From Bacillota bacterium (lineage in GTDB: Bacteria; Bacillota; Clostridia; Lachnospirales; Lachnospiraceae), in NCBI GenBank assembly GCA_023441965.1, contig JAEZNB010000014.1, positions 8,600 to 72,599 of the forward strand: a stretch of 64,000 bases of DNA. Reading direction: 5' to 3'. Within the stretch, counting starts at the first letter, position 1; the number at the start of each line of letters is the position of its first letter. The notes beneath the pieces are model-generated. The model made no database searches, was not told where the DNA came from, and saw only the letters and a list, made by a program, of their open reading frames with translations. Below are positions 52,040 to 61,046 of the stretch, piece by piece. The position numbers and the translations under genes were made by a program.

Positions 52040-52076
52040 CCGTTCAATCGTATATGGGATGAAAAATCAAATCATT

Positions 52077-53366
52077 TTACTCTGCTATCTGATTCAGTGC
52101 CTGTTCCAGATCATAGATCAGATCCTCTGCATCTTCAATTCCGATGGAGAGTCTTACTTGCTCCGGTGTAACACCGGCTGCTCTCTGCTGCTCTTCCGTA
52201 AGCTGAGAGTGGGTGGTGGAAGCCGGATGGATTACCAGTGACTTCGCATCTGCCACATTCGCCAGCAGGGAGAAGATCTTCAGGTTATCGATAAATTTCT
52301 TTGCCGCCGATGCTCCGCCCTTAATATCAAAGGTAAAGATGGAGCCTGCACCCTTGGGAAGATATTTCTTTGCCAGCTGGTGATATTTATTATCCTCCAG
52401 ACCGGGATAATTGACAGAGGCAACCAGGGGATGCTTGGAAAGGAAGCTTACAATCTTCTCTGTATTGGAAACATGTCTCTCCACACGCAGGGAAAGGGTC
52501 TCAAGTCCCTGCAGCAGCAGGAAGGAATTAAAGGGACTGATGGCTGCTCCGGTATCTCTTAAGAGCTGAACTCTGGCCTTAATGATATAAGCAGGAGCTC
52601 CGATATCCTTCGCATAGCTGATTCCATGATAGCTGGGATCCGGCTCTGTTAAGCCCGGGAACTTTCCGCTTCCGATCCAGTCAAATTTACCGGAATCCAC
52701 AATCACACCGCCGATGGAGGTTCCATGTCCACCGATGAATTTCGTTGCTGAATGAACGACGATATCTGCACCGAATTCGATCGGCCGGATCAGATAGGGA
52801 GTTCCAAAGGTATTGTCAATAATCAGGGGAATCTTATTCTCATGGGCGATGTTAGCCACAGCTTCAATATCTATTATGTTCGTTCCCGGATTGCCTATGG
52901 TTTCGATGTAAACAGCCTTCGTCTTATCATTGATCGCTTTTCTGAAATTCTCAGGATCATCAGGATCTACAAAGGTGGTTTGGATACCCAACTTGGGAAG
53001 TGTGACCGAGAACAGATTGTAGGTACCGCCATAGAGGGTGCTGGCTGCCACAATCTCATCTCCGGCTCCTGCGATATTTAAGATTGCATATGTAACCGCT
53101 GCGGAGCCTGAAGCCACTGCCAGTGCCGCAACACCACCTTCCAGAGCAGCCAGTCTCTGCTCCAGTACATCATTGGTCGGATTCATGATTCTGGTGTAGA
53201 TATTCCCCAGTTCCTTTAAGGCAAACAGATTCTCCGCATGCTCAGAATTATTGAACAGATAAGAGGTTGTCTGATAAATCGGAACAGCTCTGGAACCGGT
53301 GACAGGATCAGCCTTCTGACCCGCATGGACCTGTAGTGTGTCAAACTTAAGTTTACGTTCGCTCAT
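52077..53366 (-). CDS. metY: O-acetylhomoserine sulfhydrylase
   Basis: 429 residues of the Cys/Met PLP family. Signature VHSATKFIGGHGTSIGG near residue 200 with the PLP lysine in SATK, preceded by DNTFGTPYLIRP, and SGSAAVTYAIL near 85. It makes homocysteine from O-acetylhomoserine and sulfide (or Cys from O-acetylserine). It stands alone; no S-box leader was found. AAGGAG precedes the ATG by 8 nt. Confidence 0.94.
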   Translation of the reverse strand: MSERKLKFDTLQVHAGQKADPVTGSRAVPIYQTTSYLFNNSEHAENLFALKELGNIYTRIMNPTNDVLEQRLAALEGGVAALAVASGSAAVTYAILNIAGAGDEIVAASTLYGGTYNLFSVTLPKLGIQTTFVDPDDPENFRKAINDKTKAVYIETIGNPGTNIIDIEAVANIAHENKIPLIIDNTFGTPYLIRPIEFGADIVVHSATKFIGGHGTSIGGVIVDSGKFDWIGSGKFPGLTEPDPSYHGISYAKDIGAPAYIIKARVQLLRDTGAAISPFNSFLLLQGLETLSLRVERHVSNTEKIVSFLSKHPLVASVNYPGLEDNKYHQLAKKYLPKGAGSIFTFDIKGGASAAKKFIDNLKIFSLLANVADAKSLVIHPASTTHSQLTEEQQRAAGVTPEQVRLSIGIEDAEDLIYDLEQALNQIAE

Positions 53367-53531
53367 ATGAAATTCTCCTTTTCTAATTTTTATTCATACT
53401 TATTCTATATGAATTATATGTTATCATCTAAGGTAACTCATTCCAGAGCGAATGTCAACTGTTTTTTTTCAATATTTTCAAATTTTATTATTATTTTTCA
53501 AATTTTTGGTTTTCTTCCATGTCGGACAGGA

Positions 53532-53957
53532 TTATTCCTTTAAGAACATGATGGTTCCGATGAGAAAGAGTAGTAAGCCCAACATCTTTCTGGAACCAAG
53601 CTCGATATGATTCTGATAGGCATCCACGACCAGCCCGCTAAGCAGCTGCCCGGACAGGATGAGAATCAGGGTATTGGAGATCCCCAGCTGCGGAATGGCC
53701 ATAGAGGAGAAGTATATGATAAAGGCCCCGAAGATTCCCCCAAGCCATAGTATGGGACTGACAGACGTGATTCGGGGATATTTGGACAGGGTACCACCAT
53801 AGGCACACAGGAAGGCCATAACCATCGTCCCAATGATCAGACTGTGCAGTGTGGCCAAGCTCGGTGTGATGTTTTTCCCCAGCTCTGCATTGATACCGGT
53901 CTCTATCGTCGTAAATATCCCTGCCAAAATGGCAAATAGTATGGAAGCTATGCTCAT
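53532..53957 (-). CDS. DMT family transporter (DUF606/YdcZ type)
   Basis: 141 residues with five hydrophobic helices, the half-size DUF606 form: AGIFTTIETGINAELGK near residue 12, LATLHSLIIGTMVMAFL near 34, WLGGIFGAFIIY near 73, and LILSGQLLSGLVVDAY near 99. The substrate is unknown; it probably dimerises. A single gene followed by the metY unit about 165 nt away. Confidence 0.88.
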   Translation of the reverse strand: MSIASILFAILAGIFTTIETGINAELGKNITPSLATLHSLIIGTMVMAFLCAYGGTLSKYPRITSVSPILWLGGIFGAFIIYFSSMAIPQLGISNTLILILSGQLLSGLVVDAYQNHIELGSRKMLGLLLFLIGTIMFLKE

Positions 53958-54056
53958 ATCCTGCCTCGTCTAAGCTCTTTCTTCATCTTATGTGCTTTCC
54001 CGATATTCTATACAAGCTAATCATTGATGATAGAAAGAGAAAAGTCCCTCCCAGTG

Positions 54057-54530
54057 TCATGCTTCCGGGTGGGGCTCATCCTCGATATGATAGATATCCT
54101 CCAGCCGCAATCTTCTGTCTACGATCTGGAGAATCCGAGCAGTCCGGTCAAATTTGGCAACCATACCGGTGAAGCGAATATACTCTCCTCCTTCCATATG
54201 ACTTGCTTTGTCCTTTTGAAAATAAACCAGGGTAATGACAGGATGCTCTCCATGCATCAGCTTCTGTTCAATTCTTCCTAACTGTATATCCAGATGCTCC
54301 TTAGCTTCCTCTGACAGCTCCATACGGGCAACAACGATTTTCTCTTTCGCAGCAATCGCCTCCTCATAGCCCTTGAGGGCCGCAAAGGGAATGAATATCT
54401 TGGCCCTGTCTTCTATCCTCATTCTGGGATGCTTTACCTTATCCGAGCTTTTCGGGGGATATTCCATGTGCAGGAGATCCTCATACTGATGTGACGACTT
54501 CCCCTCTGACGAAAGCGGTTTCTTTCCCAT
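54057..54530 (-). CDS. YolD-like family protein
   Basis: 157 residues. The YolD-like core runs MRIEDRAKIFIPFAALKGYEEAI to VVARMELSEEAKEHLDIQLGRIE and TLVYFQKDK, with the end strand IRFTGMVAKFDRTARILQIVDRRLRLEDI (in parts). In Bacilli YolD genes sit beside Y-family polymerases, as here: it follows the polymerase gene by 11 nt, so the two are co-expressed. It likely modulates that polymerase (inference). Confidence 0.88.
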   Translation of the reverse strand: MGKKPLSSEGKSSHQYEDLLHMEYPPKSSDKVKHPRMRIEDRAKIFIPFAALKGYEEAIAAKEKIVVARMELSEEAKEHLDIQLGRIEQKLMHGEHPVITLVYFQKDKASHMEGGEYIRFTGMVAKFDRTARILQIVDRRLRLEDIYHIEDEPHPEA

Positions 54531-54541
54531 ATCTAACCCTC

Positions 54542-55933
54542 CTATGCTTTATGCCCGCCGATCTGCTCATTTCTTTCCTTGGTCGTAGCCCCTTCTTCCA
54601 GGTTAATACCCTTTAAGATGGCGTTCTTCCCAAACTTCTTCTTAATATGAAGCATGGCCTCCTGCAGCTTTCGCTCCTTAGCCAGCTCTGCCGGATCTGT
54701 GAACAGATCCAGCTGCTCATAGCTTTCATCCACAAGATGGTTGGCGCTGACAGTCACCCGTCTGACCATAAGCTCCTTTGCTGCTATCCTGTCATAAAGC
54801 TCCGTCACCGCTGTAATGATCTTCCTGGTGCTGCTGCTTGCAGTGCCCAGGTTTGCCGTACCATGGGCGGACTTGGGTACCTCTCTCCCATAGTGGTCGT
54901 AGATCGTCTCCCCCTGATATTTCCCTTCATCCACATTGCTTCGGTCATAGCCTAAGGTCAGGGTCAGGCTGTCTGTCACCAGTCCCTTCTCCACCAGCTC
55001 CAGCACCAGCAGGTCTGTCATTTCCTGCACAACAATCCTTGCCTTCTGAAAGTCATAGGGATAAGGCAGCACCTGACCCGAGGAGATACTGTTCGTGCTG
55101 GGCTTGTAGGACTTGATTTCCTCCATGCCGCAGGGCTCATAACCCCAGGCATGGTCAATCAATAATTCGGCATCAATACCAAGCATTCGGTAAAGCAGCT
55201 CCTCGTTATTAAGAGAGGCCTCGGCAATATCACCCATGGTATAAAGACCGCTGCCTTCCAGCCTCTTGGCGATACCGCTTCCGATTCTCCAGAAGTCCTT
55301 CAGAGGCCTGTGGTTCCATAATAATCTGCGGTAAGACAACTCATCCAGCTCAGCGATACGGACCCCACTCTCATCCGCCTCCACGTGCTTCGCAACGATA
55401 TCCATGGCAATCTTACTTAAGTACAGATTACTTCCGATTCCTGCCGTAGCTGTGATTCCTGTACTTCTTAGTACATCCAGTATGATTTTAACTGCCAGCT
55501 CCTTCGCAGACAGATGATATAGGCCCAGGTAATTTGTCACATCCATAAAGCATTCATCAATGCTGTATACATGAATATCCTCAGGACTGATATATTTCAG
55601 ATATATGGCATAAATCTCTGCGGATACTTCGATATAGCGGGCCATCCGAGGGGTTGCTGTGATATACTCCACCTCTTTGCCTGTCTGTTGCCTGACCTCC
55701 TTCAATTTCTGAATCACCTCGAATAAGCGTGCTCTGCCCGGTATCCCATAAACCTTTAGGGAAGGTGATACGGCAAGACAGATGGTTTTCTCCGTACGGC
55801 TGGCATCTGCTACCACCAGATTGGTGGTCAGGGGATCTAAGCCTCTGTCGATACACTCTACTGAGGCATAAAAGGATTTTAAATCAATAGCGATATAAAC
55901 CCGCCCCTGTCTTCCTGCTTCTGTAGCTACCAT
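54542..55933 (-). CDS. Y-family DNA polymerase (UvrX/UmuC-like)
   Basis: 463 residues. Palm motifs YIAIDLKSFYASVEC near 12 (first Asp) and VYSIDECFMDVT near 110 (Asp-Glu pair), thumb helix-hairpin RIGSGIAKRLEGSGLYTMGDIA near 215, little-finger domain from about 285 with SSGQVLPYPYDF. Translesion synthesis during DNA damage. Start at 55933 has GGGAGGG 7 nt upstream; the longer frame to 55990 is rejected. No clear LexA box was seen. Confidence 0.93.
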   Translation of the reverse strand: MVATEAGRQGRVYIAIDLKSFYASVECIDRGLDPLTTNLVVADASRTEKTICLAVSPSLKVYGIPGRARLFEVIQKLKEVRQQTGKEVEYITATPRMARYIEVSAEIYAIYLKYISPEDIHVYSIDECFMDVTNYLGLYHLSAKELAVKIILDVLRSTGITATAGIGSNLYLSKIAMDIVAKHVEADESGVRIAELDELSYRRLLWNHRPLKDFWRIGSGIAKRLEGSGLYTMGDIAEASLNNEELLYRMLGIDAELLIDHAWGYEPCGMEEIKSYKPSTNSISSGQVLPYPYDFQKARIVVQEMTDLLVLELVEKGLVTDSLTLTLGYDRSNVDEGKYQGETIYDHYGREVPKSAHGTANLGTASSSTRKIITAVTELYDRIAAKELMVRRVTVSANHLVDESYEQLDLFTDPAELAKERKLQEAMLHIKKKFGKNAILKGINLEEGATTKERNEQIGGHKA

Positions 55934-56130
55934 ACTCCATCCCTCCCTTCCCGCTGCACGGTCATTTCCTTGGTTACCCATACACAGCATCTATATATTG
56001 TGACATTCTTCTTCCTATTACTATATCATAAAAGGAATGATTTAGAAAGTCCGGTTCAGGCTCAGAATGAAATTGTGCAGCAATTTATATTCCTCAATGC
56101 TGTTATTCAGAAAATAAACTTGTTAATTTA

Positions 56131-56158
56131 TTGACATATTTTGCACTTGCTGTATAAT
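56131..56158 (+). promoter_or_regulatory. Sigma-A promoter of gdhA
   Basis: TTGACA, 16 bp spacer, TATAAT; a CAACT/AGTTG hairpin follows in the leader. Confidence 0.88.
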
Positions 56159-56226
56159 ATTGTTAATCCTTCAACTGCAATGGGGTAGTTGTTGAGAATA
56201 ATATAAATAAAGTGAGGTAAGAGAAA

Positions 56227-57513
56227 ATGGAACTAAAAACTTATAACCCTTATGTCACAGCCCAAACCCAGTTCGATCATGTGGCCGATCTGATTGGTTT
56301 GGATCAGGCGACCAGAGATCTGCTGAGACAACCCAGCCGGGAATTTCATGTTACGATTCCGGTAAAGATGGATGACGGTAGTACCAAAATCTTCAACGGC
56401 TATCGGATCCAGCACAATGATGCCAGAGGGCCCGCAAAAGGCGGTATCCGCTTCCATCCCCAGGAAACTGTTGACACGATTCGTGCCCTTTCCATGTGGA
56501 TGACCTGGAAATGTGCAGTTGTCGATATTCCCTTGGGCGGTGCTAAGGGTGGTATTATCTGCGACCCTCATAATCTCACCCAGGGCGAGCAGGAAAGATT
56601 ATGCCGCGGCTTTATACGGCAAATATCCAAGGTTATGGGACCCTTTGCCGATGTTCCGGCTCCCGACGTTATGACCAACGGTCAGCACATGCTATGGATG
56701 ATGGATGAATACGAAGCCATCCATGGCGGCCATTATCCCGGTACCATCACCGGCAAACCGGTTGGTATGGGAGGCTCTCTGGGTCGTACGGAGGCGACCG
56801 GCTACGGTGTGATCTATACCTTAAGAGAAGCTCTTAAAGCACTGGGGATCGACATTACCACAACAAAGGCAAGCATCCAGGGCTTTGGAAATGTAGCCGA
56901 GCATGCAGCCCGCCTGTATTCCAAAATGGGCGGAACCATCGTGGCAATTGCCTGCTGGGACAACCAGGAGAAGAGAACCTATACCTACCGCAAGCTCGAC
57001 GGTATCGATGTGGAGCATCTAGCCTCCATAAAGGATGCCTTTGGCTCCGTTCATAAGCAGAAGGCCCTGGCAGCCGGCTATGAGCTGTTGGACGGCGGGG
57101 AATGGATCTCACAGGATGTTGATATTCTTCTTCCCTGCGCTCTTGAGAATCAGATTACTCCCGAGACACTAGCAAGGATTTCCGGCAGGGTCAAGGTAAT
57201 CTGCGAGGGCGCCAACGGACCTACCACACCGGACAGCGATGAAATCATCAAGGCGAAGAATATCTACCTTATTCCCGACTTCCTCTGTAATGCGGGCGGT
57301 GTTACCTGCAGCTACTTCGAGCAGGTTCAATGTAATATGAACTATTTCTGGACCAAGGAAGAAGTTCTGGAGAAGCTGGATCAGAAGATGACCGGTGCCT
57401 TCCATGCCGTACATAAATTATCTGTTGATAAGAAGCTCTATATGCGTGAAGCAGCCTATGTCATTGCCATCAATCGTGTTGCCCAGGCAGTAAGGCTTCG
57501 TGGCTGGATATAA
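56227..57513 (+). CDS. gdhA: Glutamate dehydrogenase (Glu/Leu/Phe/Val dehydrogenase family)
   Basis: 428 residues. Glutamate-site KGGIRFHPQ near residue 80 and PLGGAKGGI near 102, then PAPDVMTNGQHMLWMMDEY, and the dinucleotide fold QGFGNVAEHAARLYSKMGG near 220 without a clear NADPH-specific basic pair, favouring NAD use. It interconverts glutamate and 2-oxoglutarate. RBS GTGAGG precedes the ATG. The ATP-grasp fusion gene follows after 66 nt on the same strand and may be co-transcribed. Confidence 0.95.
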   Translation: MELKTYNPYVTAQTQFDHVADLIGLDQATRDLLRQPSREFHVTIPVKMDDGSTKIFNGYRIQHNDARGPAKGGIRFHPQETVDTIRALSMWMTWKCAVVDIPLGGAKGGIICDPHNLTQGEQERLCRGFIRQISKVMGPFADVPAPDVMTNGQHMLWMMDEYEAIHGGHYPGTITGKPVGMGGSLGRTEATGYGVIYTLREALKALGIDITTTKASIQGFGNVAEHAARLYSKMGGTIVAIACWDNQEKRTYTYRKLDGIDVEHLASIKDAFGSVHKQKALAAGYELLDGGEWISQDVDILLPCALENQITPETLARISGRVKVICEGANGPTTPDSDEIIKAKNIYLIPDFLCNAGGVTCSYFEQVQCNMNYFWTKEEVLEKLDQKMTGAFHAVHKLSVDKKLYMREAAYVIAINRVAQAVRLRGWI

Positions 57514-57579
57514 CAAGGATTTTCCCGGTATGAAGTAAAAGAGTATCGCCAACAAAGCAGGAAAGGACGTAGGAAGCAT

Positions 57580-60500
57580 ATGGATCGGTATAAGAAAATT
57601 CCAAAGGATGATCTTGTAGAACGCGCGAAAGAATTGGAGTGTCTTTATCGGATTGAAGAGGCTTTGTCAGAAGGCTCTCTCTCCGACAGTCTTCAAAAAA
57701 TCATATCGATCATTCCAAGCGGCTTTCGTAATTCCTATAAATGTATGGTTACGATAGAGCTTGACGGACAATGCTACAGTCAGACTAAAAGCATCGGAGA
57801 AGCGGATGAATGTGGCTCCGCTATCATTGTGAACGGGAAGAATCGAGGTTACATTAAGGTATTATATTCCAAGCATACCTTCCCGGAGGATGATATTGTA
57901 TTTCTCGATCAGGAGATACGGCTGCTGAACACCATCGCCAGATGGATCTCGGAAGCCATCGCCAAAGAAGAGGATGCCAAAAAGGTCAGCTATCGTAATC
58001 GATGGGAGGCTATACTTGATCTGCTGCAAAAGACCGACCATGAAATCCTGCTTTATGTTTGTGAAAAGATGCTCTCTCTATTGGCCGGAATTAGTCCCAA
58101 TATCATTGATAATATCTTTCAGGAAATGAATTGGGTAAAATACAATATTGGCGGAGAGGTGAACTTTCCGCTGGAGACCCTGCCAAAGGTTGATGTGATC
58201 CGTTTAAGTAAAATCCTGTTTGATCATTCTGCTATCAGCCTGACTGATAAGCAAATCTATGATAACATCAACCTTTGGGTCTATCAGGGTAAAACCTACG
58301 AGCTGATTAAAATCGTCGACAAGAAAAGCTCGGATGTGAAGAAAATCTCCCACGCCCTTCAGGTTTATCTGAAGGCGATCAAGAGCAGTGAATTATCAAG
58401 TGAGACAACTCTAAGATGGCTTAAGGTAGAATTGACAAGACGATTTATTACTGACAAATCCATCTCTAAAATACATCAGTATGTAACAATAGAAGCCTTC
58501 GTAAGCCTTCTTGATTCCTTAATCTGTTCGCCGAGAAGCATCGGGCAGATCGGAGGCAAGGGCTCAGGCTTCTTCCTGGCAAATCAGATTATCGATGCCC
58601 ATAGACAGGAATATCCGGAGCTTGGCAACGTGGTAATTCCCAAGACCTGGTATATCTCCTCGGACGAGTTCAGCTATCTGCTGGAGGATAACGGCTTAAA
58701 TGAACTTAATGAGCACAAGTATCTGGATATCCTTGATATCCGTACCAATTATCCCAGAATCATCCAGATGCTGAAAAATGCCCGTATGTCCCCCTATATT
58801 CTAAACGAGCTGAATCAGATCCTGGATCTTTGTGAACATTGCCCTCTCATTGTCAGGTCCTCCAGCTTATTGGAGGATCAGGTCGGCACCTCTTTCTCAG
58901 GTAAATACAAGAGTCTTTTCATTACAAATTCCGGAACCAGAGCGGAACGATTGAATCAGCTGGTGGATAGCATACTGGAGGTTTATGCCTCCATATTCAG
59001 CGCAGATTCCATACAATATCGAAAGGAACGTAATTTACTGGATTGTAATGAACAGATGGGCATCATGATTCAGGAGGTTGTGGGCAGCAGAATCGGTCCC
59101 TACTTCTTCCCTCTCTATGCCGGGGTAGCCTTCAGCAATAATGAGCTGCGCTGGTCTCCCCGAATCAGGCGGGAGGACGGATTATTGAGAATGGTTATGG
59201 GCTTAGGCACAAGGGCTGTTGATCGGGTTGGTGAGGATTATCCGATTCTGATTTCTCCGGGCCAGGCTGACCTCAAGGTAAATCAATCCCCCCTTGAGCT
59301 GCTGAGATATTCACCCCAATATCTCGATGCAATCGATATGGAGAACAATCAATTTATCACCCTGTCGATTGCGGATGTGATCAGAGATTACGGCAATGAT
59401 ATTCCCCATATCGACTTGCTCGCTTCCCTCCTGAAAAATGATCTTCTTATGAATATCAGTCCGCTCATAGCGGATTTCGACAAGGATAAGTATGTCATCA
59501 CCTTTGACGGCCTGATTAAAAGGACGGATTTTTTGGCCAAGATAAAGACCATTCTCTCCTTATTACAGAAGAAACTGGAATATCCGGTTGATATTGAATT
59601 TGCCAGTGACGGGAAACGCTTCTATCTGCTTCAGTGTCGCCCTCAATGCAGAAACAAGGATAATGCCCCTGCGGCAATACCGACGAATATACCGCAACAG
59701 AGCACTGTTTTTACAGCTAATAAGTATGTTTCTAACGGCAGGGTAACCGGAATCAGTACGCTTATCTATGTTGACCCCAACGAGTATTCCAGTCTGTCCT
59801 CCTATGAGGACATGATAAGCATCCGCAGTATTATCAGCGAACTTAATCAGCTCCTGCCCAGACGAAGCTTTCTCTTAATGGGACCCGGCCGCTGGGGCAG
59901 CCGAGGTGACATCAAGCTCGGTGTACCTGTTGCCTATTCCGATATCAATAATACAGCCATGCTGATTGAAGTAGCCCAGAAGCAGTCCCGCTTTGAACCG
60001 GAGTTGTCCTTTGGAACCCATTTCTTTCAGGACCTGGTGGAGGAGAACATAAAATATCTGCCCCTATACCCGGAGGACCATGATACCATCTTTAATCAGG
60101 CCTTTTTTAGGAGCTCTCATAATACCTTGGCGGATATCCTTCCTGCCTATTCCAGGTTCAGTCATGTGGTGAAGGTAATCAAGGTCCGGGAAAGCTATTT
60201 CAATAAAGAGCTGATTGTCTTAATGAACGGGGATTTGCAGAAGGCGATTGCCTATCTGGATTACCCCACGGATGAAACTCAGAATGCCTCCACAGAATAT
60301 TTATCCGTTCCTGAAATCAGTACATCTGATGAGGATGGCTGGAAGTGGCGTCATTATATAGCAGAGCAGATCGCTGACCGAATAGATATGGAGGCCTATT
60401 CCATAAAGGGTATTTATCTCTTTGGCAGTACCAACAGCTGCACTGCCAGACTAAATAGTGACATTGACCTGTTGGTTCATTTTGATGGTACAAAGGAGCA

Positions 60501-60699
60501 GAAGGAACGCCTGGACACCTGGTTTCATGGATGGAGCTTAGCTCTGTCCGAGATCAATTATCTGAACACCGGCTACAAATCCAATGGCCTATTGGATGTC
60601 CACTATGTCACGGACCAGGATATCAGGGAGAAGAGCTCTTATGCGATTAAAATTAATTCCATCTTTGATCCTGCTTATCCATTAAGACTTAGGAATTAG
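57580..60699 (+). CDS. PEP/pyruvate-binding (PPDK N-terminal-like) ATP-grasp protein with GAF-like and nucleotidyltransferase ends
   Basis: 1039 residues. Residues 1-135 look GAF-like; 135-310 are helical; the PPDK_N ATP-grasp runs about 320-690 (GGKGSGFFLANQI near 324, RSSSLLEDQVGTSFSGKY near 425, LLQCRPQC near 682). A unique middle follows (LLMGPGRWGSRGDIKLGV near 765), then a nucleotidyltransferase core GSTNSCTARLNSDIDLLVHF near 947. The phosphohistidine swivel and PEP/pyruvate TIM barrel of PEP synthase are missing, so it cannot run the full reaction. It follows gdhA by 66 nt. Function unknown; a nucleotide-dependent regulator or modifying enzyme is plausible. Confidence 0.85.
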   Translation: MDRYKKIPKDDLVERAKELECLYRIEEALSEGSLSDSLQKIISIIPSGFRNSYKCMVTIELDGQCYSQTKSIGEADECGSAIIVNGKNRGYIKVLYSKHTFPEDDIVFLDQEIRLLNTIARWISEAIAKEEDAKKVSYRNRWEAILDLLQKTDHEILLYVCEKMLSLLAGISPNIIDNIFQEMNWVKYNIGGEVNFPLETLPKVDVIRLSKILFDHSAISLTDKQIYDNINLWVYQGKTYELIKIVDKKSSDVKKISHALQVYLKAIKSSELSSETTLRWLKVELTRRFITDKSISKIHQYVTIEAFVSLLDSLICSPRSIGQIGGKGSGFFLANQIIDAHRQEYPELGNVVIPKTWYISSDEFSYLLEDNGLNELNEHKYLDILDIRTNYPRIIQMLKNARMSPYILNELNQILDLCEHCPLIVRSSSLLEDQVGTSFSGKYKSLFITNSGTRAERLNQLVDSILEVYASIFSADSIQYRKERNLLDCNEQMGIMIQEVVGSRIGPYFFPLYAGVAFSNNELRWSPRIRREDGLLRMVMGLGTRAVDRVGEDYPILISPGQADLKVNQSPLELLRYSPQYLDAIDMENNQFITLSIADVIRDYGNDIPHIDLLASLLKNDLLMNISPLIADFDKDKYVITFDGLIKRTDFLAKIKTILSLLQKKLEYPVDIEFASDGKRFYLLQCRPQCRNKDNAPAAIPTNIPQQSTVFTANKYVSNGRVTGISTLIYVDPNEYSSLSSYEDMISIRSIISELNQLLPRRSFLLMGPGRWGSRGDIKLGVPVAYSDINNTAMLIEVAQKQSRFEPELSFGTHFFQDLVEENIKYLPLYPEDHDTIFNQAFFRSSHNTLADILPAYSRFSHVVKVIKVRESYFNKELIVLMNGDLQKAIAYLDYPTDETQNASTEYLSVPEISTSDEDGWKWRHYIAEQIADRIDMEAYSIKGIYLFGSTNSCTARLNSDIDLLVHFDGTKEQKERLDTWFHGWSLALSEINYLNTGYKSNGLLDVHYVTDQDIREKSSYAIKINSIFDPAYPLRLRN

Positions 60700-60702
60700 G
60701 TA

Positions 60703-60916
60703 GGGGTGTTTCATTATAAATATATAGATATAAGAAGTTCCCTATATGTTCCCCTCACACACTGGTTCCTGGACAGATTTTGATTTTGTGTGCCAGTTTC
60801 GGACTAGAAAGTCCGCCTCTTAGCATCACAAAATCTTCAATCTGTTCAGCAAACAGTGCATTATGAGAAACATATAGGGACCTTCTTGTACTTAAGTATT
60901 CTTTATGAAACACCCC
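60703..60916. ncRNA. Rod-like long inverted repeat R3 (candidate structured RNA or palindromic element)
   Basis: 214 nt starting 4 nt after the fusion gene stop. Outer arms GGGGTGTTTCAT/ATGAAACACCCC, then TAAGAAG/CTTCTT, TCCCTATATGTT/ACATATAGGGA, CTCA/TGAG and CACTG/CAGTG. A 6x6 bubble (GTTCCT / AGCAAA) follows, then GGACAGATT/AATCTGTTC, ATTTTGTG/CACAAAAT and an apical CGGACT-AGAA-AGTCCG hairpin. It shares AATCTGTTC with R1 and CAAACAGT with R2 at matching places. Confidence 0.55.
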
Positions 60917-60934
60917 AGGGGGGGTCGCGTAATA

Positions 60935-61003
60935 CGAGGCACCATATGTGTCTTATACCTGCTTGTATGTCCTGCAAGCAGGTATGACTCATATGGTGCC
61001 TCG
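60935..61003. terminator. Long perfect hairpin after the WG-repeat gene
   Basis: CGAGGCACCATATG/CATATGGTGCCTCG plus ATACCTGCTTG/CAAGCAGGTAT with a 9 nt loop: 25 base pairs with a small interruption. It lies between convergent genes. T tracts are weak, so it may be a terminator or another palindromic repeat. Confidence 0.6.
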
Positions 61004-61046
61004 CTTATTTATAGGGGTTTAATCAGTCCCTTTCACTAAGTTACCA

